Shown piece after piece: positions 37,097 through 45,503 of a stretch of DNA of 64,000 nucleotides. Each line of letters starts with the position of its first letter. Within the stretch, counting starts at the first letter, position 1. The position numbers were made by a program, and so were the translations under genes. The notes under the pieces were generated by a model that made no database searches, was not told the DNA's origin, and was given only the letters and a program-made list of their open reading frames with translations. Origin of the DNA: Streptomyces ferrugineus (GTDB taxonomy: Bacteria; Actinomycetota; Actinomycetes; Streptomycetales; Streptomycetaceae); assembly GCF_015160855.1 (NCBI RefSeq), contig NZ_CP063373.1, positions 6,634,001 to 6,698,000 on the forward strand. Direction: 5' to 3'.

Positions 37097-37870
37097 GTGC
37101 CGGTGGAGATCACCTGGTGGGGTCACGCCACCTGCACGGTCGAGGACTCGAACATGCGCGTCCTCACCGACCCTCTGTTCGCACGCCGGCTCGCGCATCT
37201 GCATCGCCGCCGGGGCGCGCTCCCGGCGCCCGCCGCGCGGCGCGCCGACGTGGCCGTGGTCTCCCATCTCCACGCCGACCACCTGCATGTTCCCTCGCTG
37301 GCGGGGCTCCCCGACGGCACCCTGCTGCTCGTGCCCCGGGGTGCGCCCCGCGCCGTGCCGGGACTGCGCCGGCTCACGCATCTGCGGGTGACCGAGATGG
37401 CTCCGGGGGATGTGACGACAGTGGGTGACGTGGTGGTACGGGCCGTTCCCGCGCGGCACGACGGGCGGCGGCTGCCCGTGGGCCGGCACCGCTCCCCCGC
37501 CCTCGGCTATGTCGTCGAGGGCGAGGCGCGCACGTACTTCGCCGGGGACACCGGGCTGTTCGACGCGATGGCGAAGGAGGTCGGCCCGGTCGAGGTGGCG
37601 TTGCTCCCGGTGGGTGGCTGGGGGCCGTATCTCGGGGAGGGCCATCTGGACGCGGGGCGGGCCGCCGAGGCGCTGGCCCGGCTCGGGCCGCACAGCGCGG
37701 TGCCGGTGCACTACGGCACCTACTGGCCGATCGGCATGGACGCCGTGCGCCCCCATGAATTCCATGCGCCCGGCGACGAGTTCGCGCGCCTCGCCGCCGA
37801 GCGGGTGCCCGGTGTGTCGGTGCACCGGCTCGCGCACGGGGAGAGCGTGCGCCTGGAGGTGGCCCGGTGA
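37097..37870 (+). CDS. Metallo-beta-lactamase-fold hydrolase (UlaG-like)
   Basis: A 257-residue MBL-fold protein with the metal motif SHLHADHLH near residues 56-64, then a third His in VPARHDGRR and the Asp in YFAGDTGLFD near 155, and a C-terminal His in VPVHYGTYW near 212. The N-terminus ITWWGHATCTVED is the typical UlaG/NAPE-PLD-like opening. The substrate is unknown; relatives act on phosphodiesters or lactones. GTG 37097 has a perfect AAGGAGG seven bases upstream. Its stop overlaps the DedA start (GTGA), so the two are co-translated. Confidence 0.9.
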   Translation: MPVEITWWGHATCTVEDSNMRVLTDPLFARRLAHLHRRRGALPAPAARRADVAVVSHLHADHLHVPSLAGLPDGTLLLVPRGAPRAVPGLRRLTHLRVTEMAPGDVTTVGDVVVRAVPARHDGRRLPVGRHRSPALGYVVEGEARTYFAGDTGLFDAMAKEVGPVEVALLPVGGWGPYLGEGHLDAGRAAEALARLGPHSAVPVHYGTYWPIGMDAVRPHEFHAPGDEFARLAAERVPGVSVHRLAHGESVRLEVAR

Positions 37871-38487
37871 CGATGCTGGCCGCCGCCTCGACGACGGTGC
37901 CGCCCGAGTCCACGCAGCAGGCGATCGGCTATCCGTCGCTGTTCCTGCTGGTGCTGATCGGGGCGCTGGTGCCGGTGGTCCCGACGGGGGCGCTGGTGAG
38001 TTCGGCGGCGGTGGTGGCGTTCCACCAGACGGCGCCGTTCTCTTTGGCGCTGGTGTTCGTCACGGCGTCCACGGCCGCGTTTCTCGGTGATGTGACGCTG
38101 TACTGGCTGGGGCGGCGCGGCATGGGCTCGAAGAACGGGTCGCGCTGGCTGGAGGCGATCCGCTCGCGCGCGCCGGAGGAGCGGCTCACGCAGGCGCAGG
38201 GGAAGCTGGCCGAGCATGGGGTTGCCGTGCTGGTGCTGTCCCGGCTGGTGCCGGCGGGGCGGTTGCCGGTGATGTTGGCGTGTCTGCTGGCGAAGTGGCC
38301 GATGCGGAGGTTTGCGCGGGGCAATCTTCCGGCTTGTCTGGCGTGGGCGGTGACGTATCAGTTGATCGGGATTCTTGGGGGGTCGTTGTTTCCGGAGCCG
38401 TGGGAGGGGGTCGTGGCGGCCGTCGCGCTGACGGTGGTCATCAGTGTGGCGCCTAGTGTGTGGAGGCGGGTTCGGGCTGCCAAGTGA
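37867..38487 (+). CDS. DedA/VTT-family membrane protein
   Basis: A 206-residue integral membrane protein with several hydrophobic segments and the DedA signature FLGDVTLYWLGRRGG-like stretch (FLGDVTLYWLGRRGMG at about 78-93) and SRLVPAGRLPVMLACLLAKWPMRRF near 128-152. DedA/VTT proteins are lipid scramblases or flippases and support membrane homeostasis. It starts with a GTG overlapping the MBL stop, so lipid-related cooperation of the pair is possible. DNA at its 3' end is slightly less GC-rich (many TTG and TTT codons near 38290-38400). Confidence 0.88.
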   Translation: MTMLAAASTTVPPESTQQAIGYPSLFLLVLIGALVPVVPTGALVSSAAVVAFHQTAPFSLALVFVTASTAAFLGDVTLYWLGRRGMGSKNGSRWLEAIRSRAPEERLTQAQGKLAEHGVAVLVLSRLVPAGRLPVMLACLLAKWPMRRFARGNLPACLAWAVTYQLIGILGGSLFPEPWEGVVAAVALTVVISVAPSVWRRVRAAK

Positions 38488-38514
38488 GGTTTCGTTGCGG
38501 AGTGCGGGTGGTTT

Positions 38515-38544
38515 GTGGCTGGTCGCGCAGTTCCCCGCGCCCCT
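38515..38544. repeat. Dispersed intergenic repeat, copy 2
   Basis: An exact 30-bp copy of 12823-12852, here between the convergent DedA and MBL genes. The TGCGGGT heptamer seen before copy 1 also precedes this copy. Location after a stop codon in both cases suggests a role or tolerance in 3' regions. Confidence 0.8.
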
Positions 38545-38556
38545 TGGTTGGCTGCG

Positions 38557-39603
38557 CTACAGCACCTTTGAAGCGCCCACCGGCAGATCCCACAGGTCCT
38601 CCCGGTCCAGCCCCGCCTTCTCCCACGCCGCCCTCACACGCGTGAGCGGTTCCAGGACCGGTTCCGCCGACAGCACGAACGTGCCCCAGTGCATGGGGGC
38701 CATCCGCCTCGCCCCGAGGTCCCGAGCCGCCCGCACCGCCTCCTCCGGGTCGCAGTGGACGTCGCTGAGCCACCAGCGGGGGTCGTAGGCGCCGATGGGG
38801 AGCAGGGCGAGGTCGATGCCGGGGTAGCGGCCGCCGATGCGGGTGAACCAGTGGCCGTAGCCGGTGTCGCCCGCGAAGTACACGCGGCGGCCGTCGGGGG
38901 CGGTGAGGACCCAGCCGCCCCACAGGCTGCGGCAGGTGTCGACGAGGGTGCGCTTGGACCAGTGGTGGGCCGGCACGAAGTCGAAGCGGACGCCGGACAG
39001 TTCCGCCCCTTCCCACCAGTCCAGTTCGGTGACGTGGGTGAATCGGCGTCGGCGGAACCAGGAGGCGAGGCCGGCCGGCGCGAACACGGGGGTGTCGCGC
39101 GGGAGTCGGCGCAGGGTGGGGGCGTCCAGGTGGTCGTAGTGGTTGTGGCTGATGACGACGGCGTCGATGGGCGGCAGGCTGCTCCAGGCGATGCCGACGG
39201 GGGTGATGCGGGCCGGGGTGCCGAGGATGCGGCGGGACCAGACCGGGTCGGTCAGCACGGTCAGTCCGCCGATCTGGACGACCCAACTGGCGTGCCCCGC
39301 CCAGGAGACGGCGACCGTGCGCGCGTCCACGCGGGGCACCGGGCCGGGCGCGAAGGGCAGTCGGGGGATGTCGGCGAGGCCGTCGCGGCCGGGGCGTACG
39401 GCGCCCTCGCGGGCGAAGCGGGCGAGAGCCTTGATGCCGGGCAGCGGGGCGGTGAGGCGGTCGTGGAAGGTGCGCGGCCACACCCGGCGTTCGCCCAGCG
39501 GGCGGGGTGCGGCCGGCGGCGGGAACGGGGTGGTGGACGTACGTGTGGTGGTCGTACGTGGGGTGGCCGTACGCCCGGTGGGCGACTCGGACTGCTGCGT
39601 CAT
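38557..39603 (-). CDS. Metallo-beta-lactamase-fold hydrolase (NAPE-PLD-like)
   Basis: A 348-residue MBL-fold protein with the metal motif SHNHYDHLD near residues 148-156, the Asp in VYFAGDTGYGHWF near 245 and His in APMHWGTFVL near 307. The preceding VSWAGHASWVVQIGG is the usual first strand. The first ~35 residues are Thr/Pro-rich and disordered. The family includes N-acyl-phosphatidylethanolamine phospholipase D, but no substrate can be assigned. ATG 39603 has GGGAG eight bases upstream and overlaps the stop of the aminotransferase-like gene (ATGA). The two are therefore one operon. Confidence 0.88.
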   Translation of the reverse strand: MTQQSESPTGRTATPRTTTTRTSTTPFPPPAAPRPLGERRVWPRTFHDRLTAPLPGIKALARFAREGAVRPGRDGLADIPRLPFAPGPVPRVDARTVAVSWAGHASWVVQIGGLTVLTDPVWSRRILGTPARITPVGIAWSSLPPIDAVVISHNHYDHLDAPTLRRLPRDTPVFAPAGLASWFRRRRFTHVTELDWWEGAELSGVRFDFVPAHHWSKRTLVDTCRSLWGGWVLTAPDGRRVYFAGDTGYGHWFTRIGGRYPGIDLALLPIGAYDPRWWLSDVHCDPEEAVRAARDLGARRMAPMHWGTFVLSAEPVLEPLTRVRAAWEKAGLDREDLWDLPVGASKVL

Positions 39604-40847
39604 CGAGGAGACTCCCATCGCTGAGCGTCGTCGCGGAGATCGTCGAAGACCGTCTTCAGGTGGATCAACGCGCGGTGCACGTGCGGCAGTTCCAACGGCG
39701 CGGGTGAACCGACGCATTCCGCACGTTCCTCGTCGGTGCCCGCCAGCAGCGGTCCGGTGGACAGCCGCACGCGCAGCGCGCCGAGGTCGTCGCCGAAGCG
39801 GTGCCCGCCGGGCGCGGGCATGCCCAGCCGGGCGGCGAGGAAGTCCTCCAAGTCCTGTGCGTCGCCGACGCCCCGCGCGGACAGCCCGTCGCGCAGCGGG
39901 CCGAGGTCGATGTACAGGTGTCGCCCGGCCTGCGGGGGCCGTGCCAGCGCGCCGGCCCGTACGGCGGCGGCGTGCGCGGCGGCGGCCACGCGCGCGTGCA
40001 GGCGTACGGCGGCTTCGACCCGCGCGGTGACCGGCGCGGGTTCCCCCAGTGCGTACCGGGCCGCGAGGGCGACGGGGCCGGCGACGCGGGCGCCGAGCGC
40101 GGTGAGCACGTCGAGCACGCGCGCGTGGAGGCCGTTCCCGGCGTCGTGCGCGGGGAAGCGGGCGACCGCGGCCGGCCAGCCGGGCGGGAGGTGGGCGCCG
40201 GCCAGGTCGGTGACGACGGTGACCTGTTCGGGGAGCATCTCGGCGGGGCTGACCAGCACGGTGTCGTGCGGCGCGTGCACGGTGTCGCGCCAGGTCTCGT
40301 CGCTGACCAGGTGCAGTCCCTCGCCACTGGCGGCCTCCACGGTCTCGTGCAGCACCTCGGGCGGGGCCACGGTGGCGGAGGGGTCGTCGGCGACGGACAG
40401 CACCAGCAGCCGCGGGTCACCGCCCTCGTCGCGGACCCGGCGGACGGTCTCCAGAAGGGCGTACGGATCCGGGACGCCGCCGCACTCGGCCGGTGTGGCC
40501 ACATGGAAGACGGGTCTGCCCAACAGGCGCGCGTACGGCGCCCACCAGGCCGCACAGGGCCGGGGCACCAGGACGTCGCCGCCGAGCGCGAAGGTCAGGG
40601 CGAGCAGCAGGGCGGGCGCGCCGGGCCCGGCCACCGCGTGCTCGGGCTCGGTCGGCAGTCCGCGCCGTCCCCAGTACCCGCACGCCGCCTCCAGCAGGGC
40701 GGTGCCGCCGCCGACGGGCTCGCTCTCGGCCCGGTCCGCGGCGGCGGAGAGCACGGCGGCCAGTTCGGGCAGCACCGGCAGCCCGTCGTCCGGGAGCGGC
40801 GGCCCGTAACGGACGGGGCCGTGGCCTTCGGGGTCCGTCCGGCGCAT
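39600..40847 (-). CDS. Aminotransferase-fold protein lacking the PLP lysine (probable pseudoenzyme)
   Basis: A 415-residue protein with the class I/II aminotransferase layout: GTALLEAACGYWGRRG near the N-terminus, AVAGPGAPALLLAL, then LHLVSDETWRD where the PLP Asp sits (about residue 206). In real enzymes the next key motif is SK-x5-GxR; here the segment reads VVTDLAGAHLPPGWPAA. The lysine is replaced by Gly and the phosphate-binding Arg by Pro. The only Lys in the whole protein is near the C-terminus (HLKTVF). It should not form the internal aldimine. ATG 40847 has GGAGG six bases upstream; an earlier ATG at 40913 is weaker. Coupled to the MBL gene by a 4-nt overlap. Confidence 0.82.
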   Translation of the reverse strand: MRRTDPEGHGPVRYGPPLPDDGLPVLPELAAVLSAAADRAESEPVGGGTALLEAACGYWGRRGLPTEPEHAVAGPGAPALLLALTFALGGDVLVPRPCAAWWAPYARLLGRPVFHVATPAECGGVPDPYALLETVRRVRDEGGDPRLLVLSVADDPSATVAPPEVLHETVEAASGEGLHLVSDETWRDTVHAPHDTVLVSPAEMLPEQVTVVTDLAGAHLPPGWPAAVARFPAHDAGNGLHARVLDVLTALGARVAGPVALAARYALGEPAPVTARVEAAVRLHARVAAAAHAAAVRAGALARPPQAGRHLYIDLGPLRDGLSARGVGDAQDLEDFLAARLGMPAPGGHRFGDDLGALRVRLSTGPLLAGTDEERAECVGSPAPLELPHVHRALIHLKTVFDDLRDDAQRWESPR

Positions 40848-40983
40848 CCGTGCCTCCGCTGTGCCTGGTGCCGTGGTGCAGCGTCGCGTGTCCGCGCGGC
40901 TCTGCGTACCCATGGTGGCCCGACTCCATGGCCGCCCGCAGGGGTTGCGCCGATCACAGGGCGGGCCGGGGCGGCCGTACGGA

Positions 40984-41808
40984 TCAGTCCTGCGCGCCGG
41001 GCGTCCTGCGGCGCAGCCGGTACACCGCGCCGCCGGCCGCGCCCGCGATCAGGAGACCGCCGGCGACCAGGGCGGGGACGGAGTCGGTGAAGGTGCCGCC
41101 CGCGCCGGCCCGCACTCCGTGCTCGGTGGCGCCGCTGCCGCAGTCCTCCGGGTGGGACTCGCCCGCGTTCCAGTGCGGCTCCGCCTTGTCGGTCCCGCTC
41201 GCGCCCCAGCCGGGCTCGGTCCCGTCGGATCCGGTCGCACCGTCCCAGCCGGGCTCGGTCGGCTCGGCATCGCCCGCGCCCCAGCCGGGATCGCTCTTGT
41301 CGGCCTCTGACCTGCCGGAGTGGGGCTCCGACTGGCCGGCTTCGGACCTGCCCGAGTGGGACTCCGACTTACCGGCTTCGGACCTGCCCGAGGGGGGTCC
41401 GGTGCAGGCGTGGTCGCCGCCACCGCTGCTGCCCAGGCCGCCGTCGCCCCCGCCGATGCCCCCCTGGCCGCCCTCCATGTCGCCCTTGCCGCCCTCATCG
41501 CTGCCCGTCCCCCCACCGGAGACGTCCGCACCGGCGCCGCCCTCACCGCCGCCGGTCTCCCCGTCCACCGTGAACGACGCGCTCCACACCTTGCCCTCCC
41601 CTCCGGCCGCTCCCGGGCAGGCGCCCTCGAAGGTCTCGGCAAGGGGAACGGTGGCGGTGCCGCCGTAGGCGGGCGCGGATCCGGCGGACGCGTCGCAGGA
41701 GACCGCGACGGTGACGGTGCCGCCCGGCGCGGCGGTGGCCGAGGCGGCAGGGCCCAGGGCGGCACCGGCCAGAGCGGCGACGGACAGGGCACGGGCGGTG
41801 CGGCACAT
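40984..41808 (-). CDS. Secreted low-complexity protein with C-terminal membrane anchor
   Basis: A 274-residue protein with a signal peptide (MCRTARALSVAALAGAAL...ATA, cut near residue 27), a short ordered domain with two Cys in VSCDASAG and FEGACPGAAG, then a Gly/Ser/Glu/Asp-rich stretch with three near-identical 12-residue units (GRSEAGKSESHS type). A C-terminal hydrophobic segment (VPALVAGGLLIAGAAGGAVY) and basic tail RLRRR follow. No LPXTG motif is present, so it is probably membrane-anchored rather than sortase-linked. AAGGAG lies eight bases before the ATG. Function unknown; it looks like a surface stalk protein. Confidence 0.75.
   Translation of the reverse strand: MCRTARALSVAALAGAALGPAASATAAPGGTVTVAVSCDASAGSAPAYGGTATVPLAETFEGACPGAAGGEGKVWSASFTVDGETGGGEGGAGADVSGGGTGSDEGGKGDMEGGQGGIGGGDGGLGSSGGGDHACTGPPSGRSEAGKSESHSGRSEAGQSEPHSGRSEADKSDPGWGAGDAEPTEPGWDGATGSDGTEPGWGASGTDKAEPHWNAGESHPEDCGSGATEHGVRAGAGGTFTDSVPALVAGGLLIAGAAGGAVYRLRRRTPGAQD
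41304..41393. repeat. 36-nt tandem repeat inside the secreted-protein gene
   Basis: Units at 41304-41339 and 41340-41375 are nearly identical and a third partial unit covers 41376-41393. They encode 12-residue Ser/Glu/Gly-rich repeats in frame, so copy-number change would lengthen the stalk without frameshift. Confidence 0.8.
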
Positions 41809-41830
41809 GGGGTGGGCTCCTTCGGCCGAC

Positions 41831-41864
41831 GGCTGCGGGGGAACGCGATCGTGCCCCCGCAGCC
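41831..41864 (-). terminator. Hairpin downstream of the sigma-factor gene
   Basis: GGCTGCGGGGG at 41831-41841 pairs perfectly with 41854-41864 around a 12-nt loop. It is 84 bp past the sigma-factor stop and 23 bp before the secreted-protein start, so it is either the sigma terminator or a leader attenuator of the downstream gene. Confidence 0.65.
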
Positions 41865-41947
41865 ATGACAGCCCGCCCGGCGCCCGGCCGCGCGCGGCCG
41901 GACACCATTCGCGGGATGCAGGACGGCCGAGTGGGTGACGGCCTTTC

Positions 41948-42739
41948 TCAGGCCACGTCGCTCAGAACCTGCTCGCGCACCCGGTGACAACACCGGCTGA
42001 TGAGCCGGGACACATGCATCTGCGAGATCCCCAGTTGCTCCGCGATCCTGCTCTGCGTCATGTCCCCGAAGAACCGCATGTACAGAATCGCCCGCTCCCG
42101 CTCGGGCAGCGCGGCGATCCGCGGCTTGACGGCCTCACGGTCCACGACCGTGTCCAGCGCGGGGTCGGCCGACCCCAGCGCGTCACTCAGCGAGTACCCG
42201 TCGTCGCTGCCGGGCAGCTCCGCGTCCAGCGACAGGGCGGTGAAACTCTCCAGCGCCTCGAGCCCGACGCGGACATCGGCCTCGCTCATGTCCGCGTGCT
42301 CGGCGATCTCGGCCGCGCTGGGCCTGCGGCCCGAGACGGTCTGCAGGTCCTGTACGGCGAACCGCACACGGTTGCGCAGGTCCTGCACCCGGCGCGGCAC
42401 GTGCAGCGTCCACATGTGGTCGCGGAAGTGCCGCTTGATCTCGCCGGTGATGGTGGGCACGGCGTAGCTCTCGAAGGCGTTGCCGCGCTCGGGGTCGTAC
42501 CGGTCGACGGCCTTGACCAGGCCGAGCGCCGCGACCTGTCGCAGGTCCTCGAAGCTCTCGCCACGGCTGCGGAACCGGCCGGCGAGCCGGTCGGCCATGG
42601 GCAGCCAGGCCTCGACGATCCGTTCGCGGACGGTGTCGCGCTGCTGCCCCTCGGGCAGCGAGGCGAGCCTGCGAAAGTCGTCGGCGGTGTCGGGGGCGTC
42701 GTCGTGCGGGTGGTGCTTCGCGCTCACTGAAGTGGGCAT
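41948..42739 (-). CDS. SigB/SigF/SigG-type stress RNA polymerase sigma factor
   Basis: A 263-residue group 3 sigma factor. Region 2 is recognised by DLRQVAALGLVKAVDRYDPERGNAFESYAVPTITGEIKRHFRDHMW at about residues 66-110, region 3 by PSAAEIAEHADMSEADV and region 4 by DMTQSRIAEQLGISQMHVSRLISR near 228-252. The family directs stress and sporulation genes from GNNT-N14-16-GGGTAY promoters in Streptomyces. No anti-sigma gene is adjacent, so it would be controlled in trans. ATG 42739 has a distant AAGGGAG; the upstream extension is unlikely. It is divergent from the ThDP enzyme, 245 bp apart. Confidence 0.93.
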   Translation of the reverse strand: MPTSVSAKHHPHDDAPDTADDFRRLASLPEGQQRDTVRERIVEAWLPMADRLAGRFRSRGESFEDLRQVAALGLVKAVDRYDPERGNAFESYAVPTITGEIKRHFRDHMWTLHVPRRVQDLRNRVRFAVQDLQTVSGRRPSAAEIAEHADMSEADVRVGLEALESFTALSLDAELPGSDDGYSLSDALGSADPALDTVVDREAVKPRIAALPERERAILYMRFFGDMTQSRIAEQLGISQMHVSRLISRCCHRVREQVLSDVA

Positions 42740-42984
42740 GTTGCGTAGCAACTCCCTTGGTTGTGCTCTGGCTTGGACGGTCACCGTGGGAGGGTGGGCG
42801 TATACCGGGACCGGACACACCCGTGGTGGGAAACCACCGATCCCACGGACGTGCCTCCTGTCCGAAGCACTGGTTGTCCGCCTGCCCTCACTCACAGTCC
42901 TCAAACACCGGCCAGGGTTTTCCGACCGCGCGCCGGGTCACTCGTAGCGGTGCCGCGCAGTCCCTCGGAACCAGGAGGTCCCGC

Positions 42985-44787
42985 ATGAGCACCAAGGTCG
43001 CCGACCACGTCCTGCAGCGCCTGCGCGAGTGGGGTGTGGACCATGTCTTCGGCTATCCCGGCGACGGCATCAACGGCCTGCTCGCGGCCTGGGGCCGGGC
43101 CGAGAACGAGCCCCGTTTCATCCAGTCCCGGCACGAGGAGATGTCCGCGTTCCAGGCGGTCGGCTACGCCAAGTTCAGCGGCCGTCTCGGAGTGTGCGCC
43201 GCGACGTCCGGGCCCGGCGCGATCCACCTTCTGAACGGCCTGTACGACGCCAAGCTCGACCACGTCCCGGTGCTGGCGATCGTCGGCCAGACGCACCGCA
43301 CCGCGATGGGCGGCTCGTACCAGCAGGAGGTGGATCTGCACACCCTGTTCAAGGACGTCGCCTCGGACTTCGTGGAGACGGTGACGGTCCCCGAGCAGTT
43401 GCCGAACGTCCTGGACCGGGCTGTCCGCACCGCGTACGCACGCCGCGCGCCCACGGCGATCATCATCCCGGGCGATGTCCAGGAGCTGGACTACTCCCCG
43501 CCCACGCACGAGTTCAAGATGGTGCCGTCCAGCCTGGACCGCAGTTCCTGGACGGCGGTCCCCTCGGACGACTCGGTCCGCAGGGCGGCGGAGATCCTCA
43601 ACTCCGGCGACAAGGTGGCGATCCTGGTCGGCCAGGGCGCGTCCGGCGCCCGGGACGAGGTGGAGCGGATCGCCGAACTGCTGGGTGCCGGGGTGGCGAA
43701 GGCGCTGCTGGGCAAGGACGTCCTGAGCGATGAACTGCCGTATGTCACCGGCTCGATCGGCCTGCTGGGCACCCGTCCGTCGTATGAACTCATGCGGGAC
43801 TGCGACACGTTGCTGACCATCGGGTCGTCCTTCCCGTACACCCAGTTCCTGCCGGAGTTCGGCAAGGCGCGGGGGGTGCAGATCGACATCGATCCGCACA
43901 TGGTCGGGATGCGGTATCCGTACGAGGTGAATCTCGTCGGCGACGCCGGGGCGACGCTGCGGCGGCTGATCCCGCTGATCGAGTCGGAGGAGCGGGGCCG
44001 CGAGTGGTACGACACGGTGTGCGACAACGTGGTGCGCTGGGGCGAGGTGATGGAGCGGCGGGCGCATCTGTCGGCCGACCCGATCAACCCGGAGTACGTC
44101 GCCCGCGCCCTGGACCCGCTGCTGCCGGCCGACGCGATCGTCTCCTCGGACTCCGGCTCGGCGGCCAACTGGTACGCCCGCCATCTGACCATGCGGCCCG
44201 GCATGCGCGCATCGCTGTCCGGGACGCTGGCGACGATGGGCTGCGGTGTGCCGTACGCGATCGGCGCCAAGTTCGCCCACCCGGACCGTCCGGCGATCGC
44301 GCTGGTCGGGGACGGGGCGATGCAGATGAACGGGCTGGCGGAGCTGATCACGGCCGCGAAGTACAAGGACCTGTGGGACGACCCGCGCCTGGTCGTGGGC
44401 GTGTTCAACAACCACGACCTCAACCAGGTCACCTGGGAGATGCGCGCCATGGAGGGCGCCCCTTCCTTCCTGCCGTCCCAGGAGATCCCCGACGTCCAGT
44501 ACGCCGCGTTCGCCCGCTCCCTGGGCCTGACCGGCATCCGCGTGGAGAAGCCCGAGGACGTCGAGTCCGGCTGGCGCGCGGGCCTGGAGGCGGACGGCCC
44601 CGCGGTCGTCGAGTTCCTCACCGACCCGGCCGTACCGCCGATCCCGCCGCACGCCACCTGGGAGCAGATGGAGGCGACGGCCGCATCGATCCTGAAGGGT
44701 GACGCGGACCGGGGGTCGATGGTCCGCCAGGGGTTCAAGGCCAAGATGCAGGAGTTCCTGCCGGGGCGGGAGAAGAGGCGGGACTGA
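42985..44787 (+). CDS. Thiamine-diphosphate-dependent enzyme (pyruvate oxidase/acetolactate synthase-like)
   Basis: A 600-residue ThDP enzyme of the POX/ALS superfamily. The cofactor-activating Glu lies in QSRHEEMSAF near residue 51, and the C-terminal ThDP/Mg motif runs GDGAMQMNGLAE...FNNHDLNQ near 440-475. The central domain (KVAILVGQGASGA) could bind FAD or a nucleotide. Related actinobacterial proteins are stress-induced; the reaction, pyruvate decarboxylation to acetate or similar, is inferred from family only. AGGAGG lies seven bases before the ATG. It is convergent with a 42-residue membrane peptide. Confidence 0.88.
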   Translation: MSTKVADHVLQRLREWGVDHVFGYPGDGINGLLAAWGRAENEPRFIQSRHEEMSAFQAVGYAKFSGRLGVCAATSGPGAIHLLNGLYDAKLDHVPVLAIVGQTHRTAMGGSYQQEVDLHTLFKDVASDFVETVTVPEQLPNVLDRAVRTAYARRAPTAIIIPGDVQELDYSPPTHEFKMVPSSLDRSSWTAVPSDDSVRRAAEILNSGDKVAILVGQGASGARDEVERIAELLGAGVAKALLGKDVLSDELPYVTGSIGLLGTRPSYELMRDCDTLLTIGSSFPYTQFLPEFGKARGVQIDIDPHMVGMRYPYEVNLVGDAGATLRRLIPLIESEERGREWYDTVCDNVVRWGEVMERRAHLSADPINPEYVARALDPLLPADAIVSSDSGSAANWYARHLTMRPGMRASLSGTLATMGCGVPYAIGAKFAHPDRPAIALVGDGAMQMNGLAELITAAKYKDLWDDPRLVVGVFNNHDLNQVTWEMRAMEGAPSFLPSQEIPDVQYAAFARSLGLTGIRVEKPEDVESGWRAGLEADGPAVVEFLTDPAVPPIPPHATWEQMEATAASILKGDADRGSMVRQGFKAKMQEFLPGREKRRD

Positions 44788-44803
44788 CGGCCGCCCTCCC
44801 CCG

Positions 44804-44932
44804 TCAGTGCCCCAGCGCCGCCCCTTCGGGCCGGTCCTCGTCCTTCTCCGGGAGCAGCAGTTCCTCGTAACGCCCCAGCGCGAGCACCACGCCGAGCATC
44901 AGGAGCGGGAGGAGCACAGCGAGCAGTGCCAT
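44804..44932 (-). CDS. 42-residue single-helix membrane peptide
   Basis: A small gene ending 17 bp after the ThDP-enzyme stop, on the opposite strand. The product begins MALLAVLLPLLMLGVVLALG, one hydrophobic helix, followed by a charged tail containing LLLPEKDEDRPEG. AAGGA lies eight bases before the ATG. I recall similar tiny proteins in other Streptomyces but no function is known. It may be a stress-induced membrane peptide, judged only from the neighbourhood. Confidence 0.6.
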   Translation of the reverse strand: MALLAVLLPLLMLGVVLALGRYEELLLPEKDEDRPEGAALGH

Positions 44933-45003
44933 GGCCTGGTCCTTCCCCAGAATGTGCGCGGGGGGTGAGGGCCGGGTCACCCGTCTTCAGAAGTGCAAAC
45001 CCT

Positions 45004-45028
45004 GTGTCGGCTCCTTCTCATCGGGTAC
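45004..45028 (+). promoter_or_regulatory. SigB-type promoter GTGT-N15-GGGTAC before the DUF2795-CBS-PfpI-katE operon
   Basis: GTGT at 45004-45007, exactly 15 bases, then GGGTAC at 45023-45028 fits the Streptomyces SigB-family consensus GNNT-N14-16-GGGTAY. Transcription would begin near 45035, about 27 bases before the DUF2795 start. Confidence 0.75.
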
Positions 45029-45061
45029 GCGGTGCGCACCCCCGAAGATCTGGAGGGAGTC

Positions 45062-45469
45062 ATGCAGCGAGGCAGTGACCGGCTGAGCGTTCACCGCGAC
45101 GACGAGATGAAGCACGAGCTCCAGGGACTGCTGCGGTCCGGGCACCCCACGCGGACCGAGGAGTGGCACGATCCGGAGCCGTCCGCCGAGGACGATCCGC
45201 AGGTCGCGGGCGGGCCCGTGGGGTGGCCGGGGCCGTCGGCGGCATCGTTGGAGACGGTCCGGCTGGAGCTGGCGCGGATCCTGGGCCGCAGCGCCTTCCC
45301 GGCGGGCCCCCGGGACCTGATCAGTGAGCTGCGCCGCGGGTATGCGCCCGACGCCCTTGTCGAGTCGTTGGAGCGGCTGCCGCGCGGGACGCGCTACGCC
45401 AATGTCCAGGAACTGGCCGAGGCCCTGACCGGGGAGGGCCGGCCGCGCTCCCGGCGGAGGAACGCCTAG
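45062..45469 (+). CDS. DUF2795-domain protein
   Basis: A 135-residue acidic protein. The first ~65 residues are charged and probably disordered; residues about 75-125 form a DUF2795 domain (LARILGRSAFPAGPRDLISELRRGYAPDALVESLERLP...YANVQELAEAL). Function of the domain is unknown; it often occurs beside stress genes in actinobacteria. ATG 45062 has GGAGGG just upstream and lies 34 bp after a SigB-type promoter. It heads the block DUF2795-CBS-PfpI-katE, all in the same direction with 34, 20 and -1 bp gaps. Confidence 0.8.
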   Translation: MQRGSDRLSVHRDDEMKHELQGLLRSGHPTRTEEWHDPEPSAEDDPQVAGGPVGWPGPSAASLETVRLELARILGRSAFPAGPRDLISELRRGYAPDALVESLERLPRGTRYANVQELAEALTGEGRPRSRRRNA

Positions 45470-45503
45470 CGGCGCGGCCCGGACCGTGCAGGAGGGGCCG
45501 GCG

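Noticed and set aside
42781..42850. SigB-type promoter before the sigma-factor gene
   Set aside because: GGGTGT with GGAT 17 bases away is outside the spacing and -10 consensus; autoregulation cannot be claimed.
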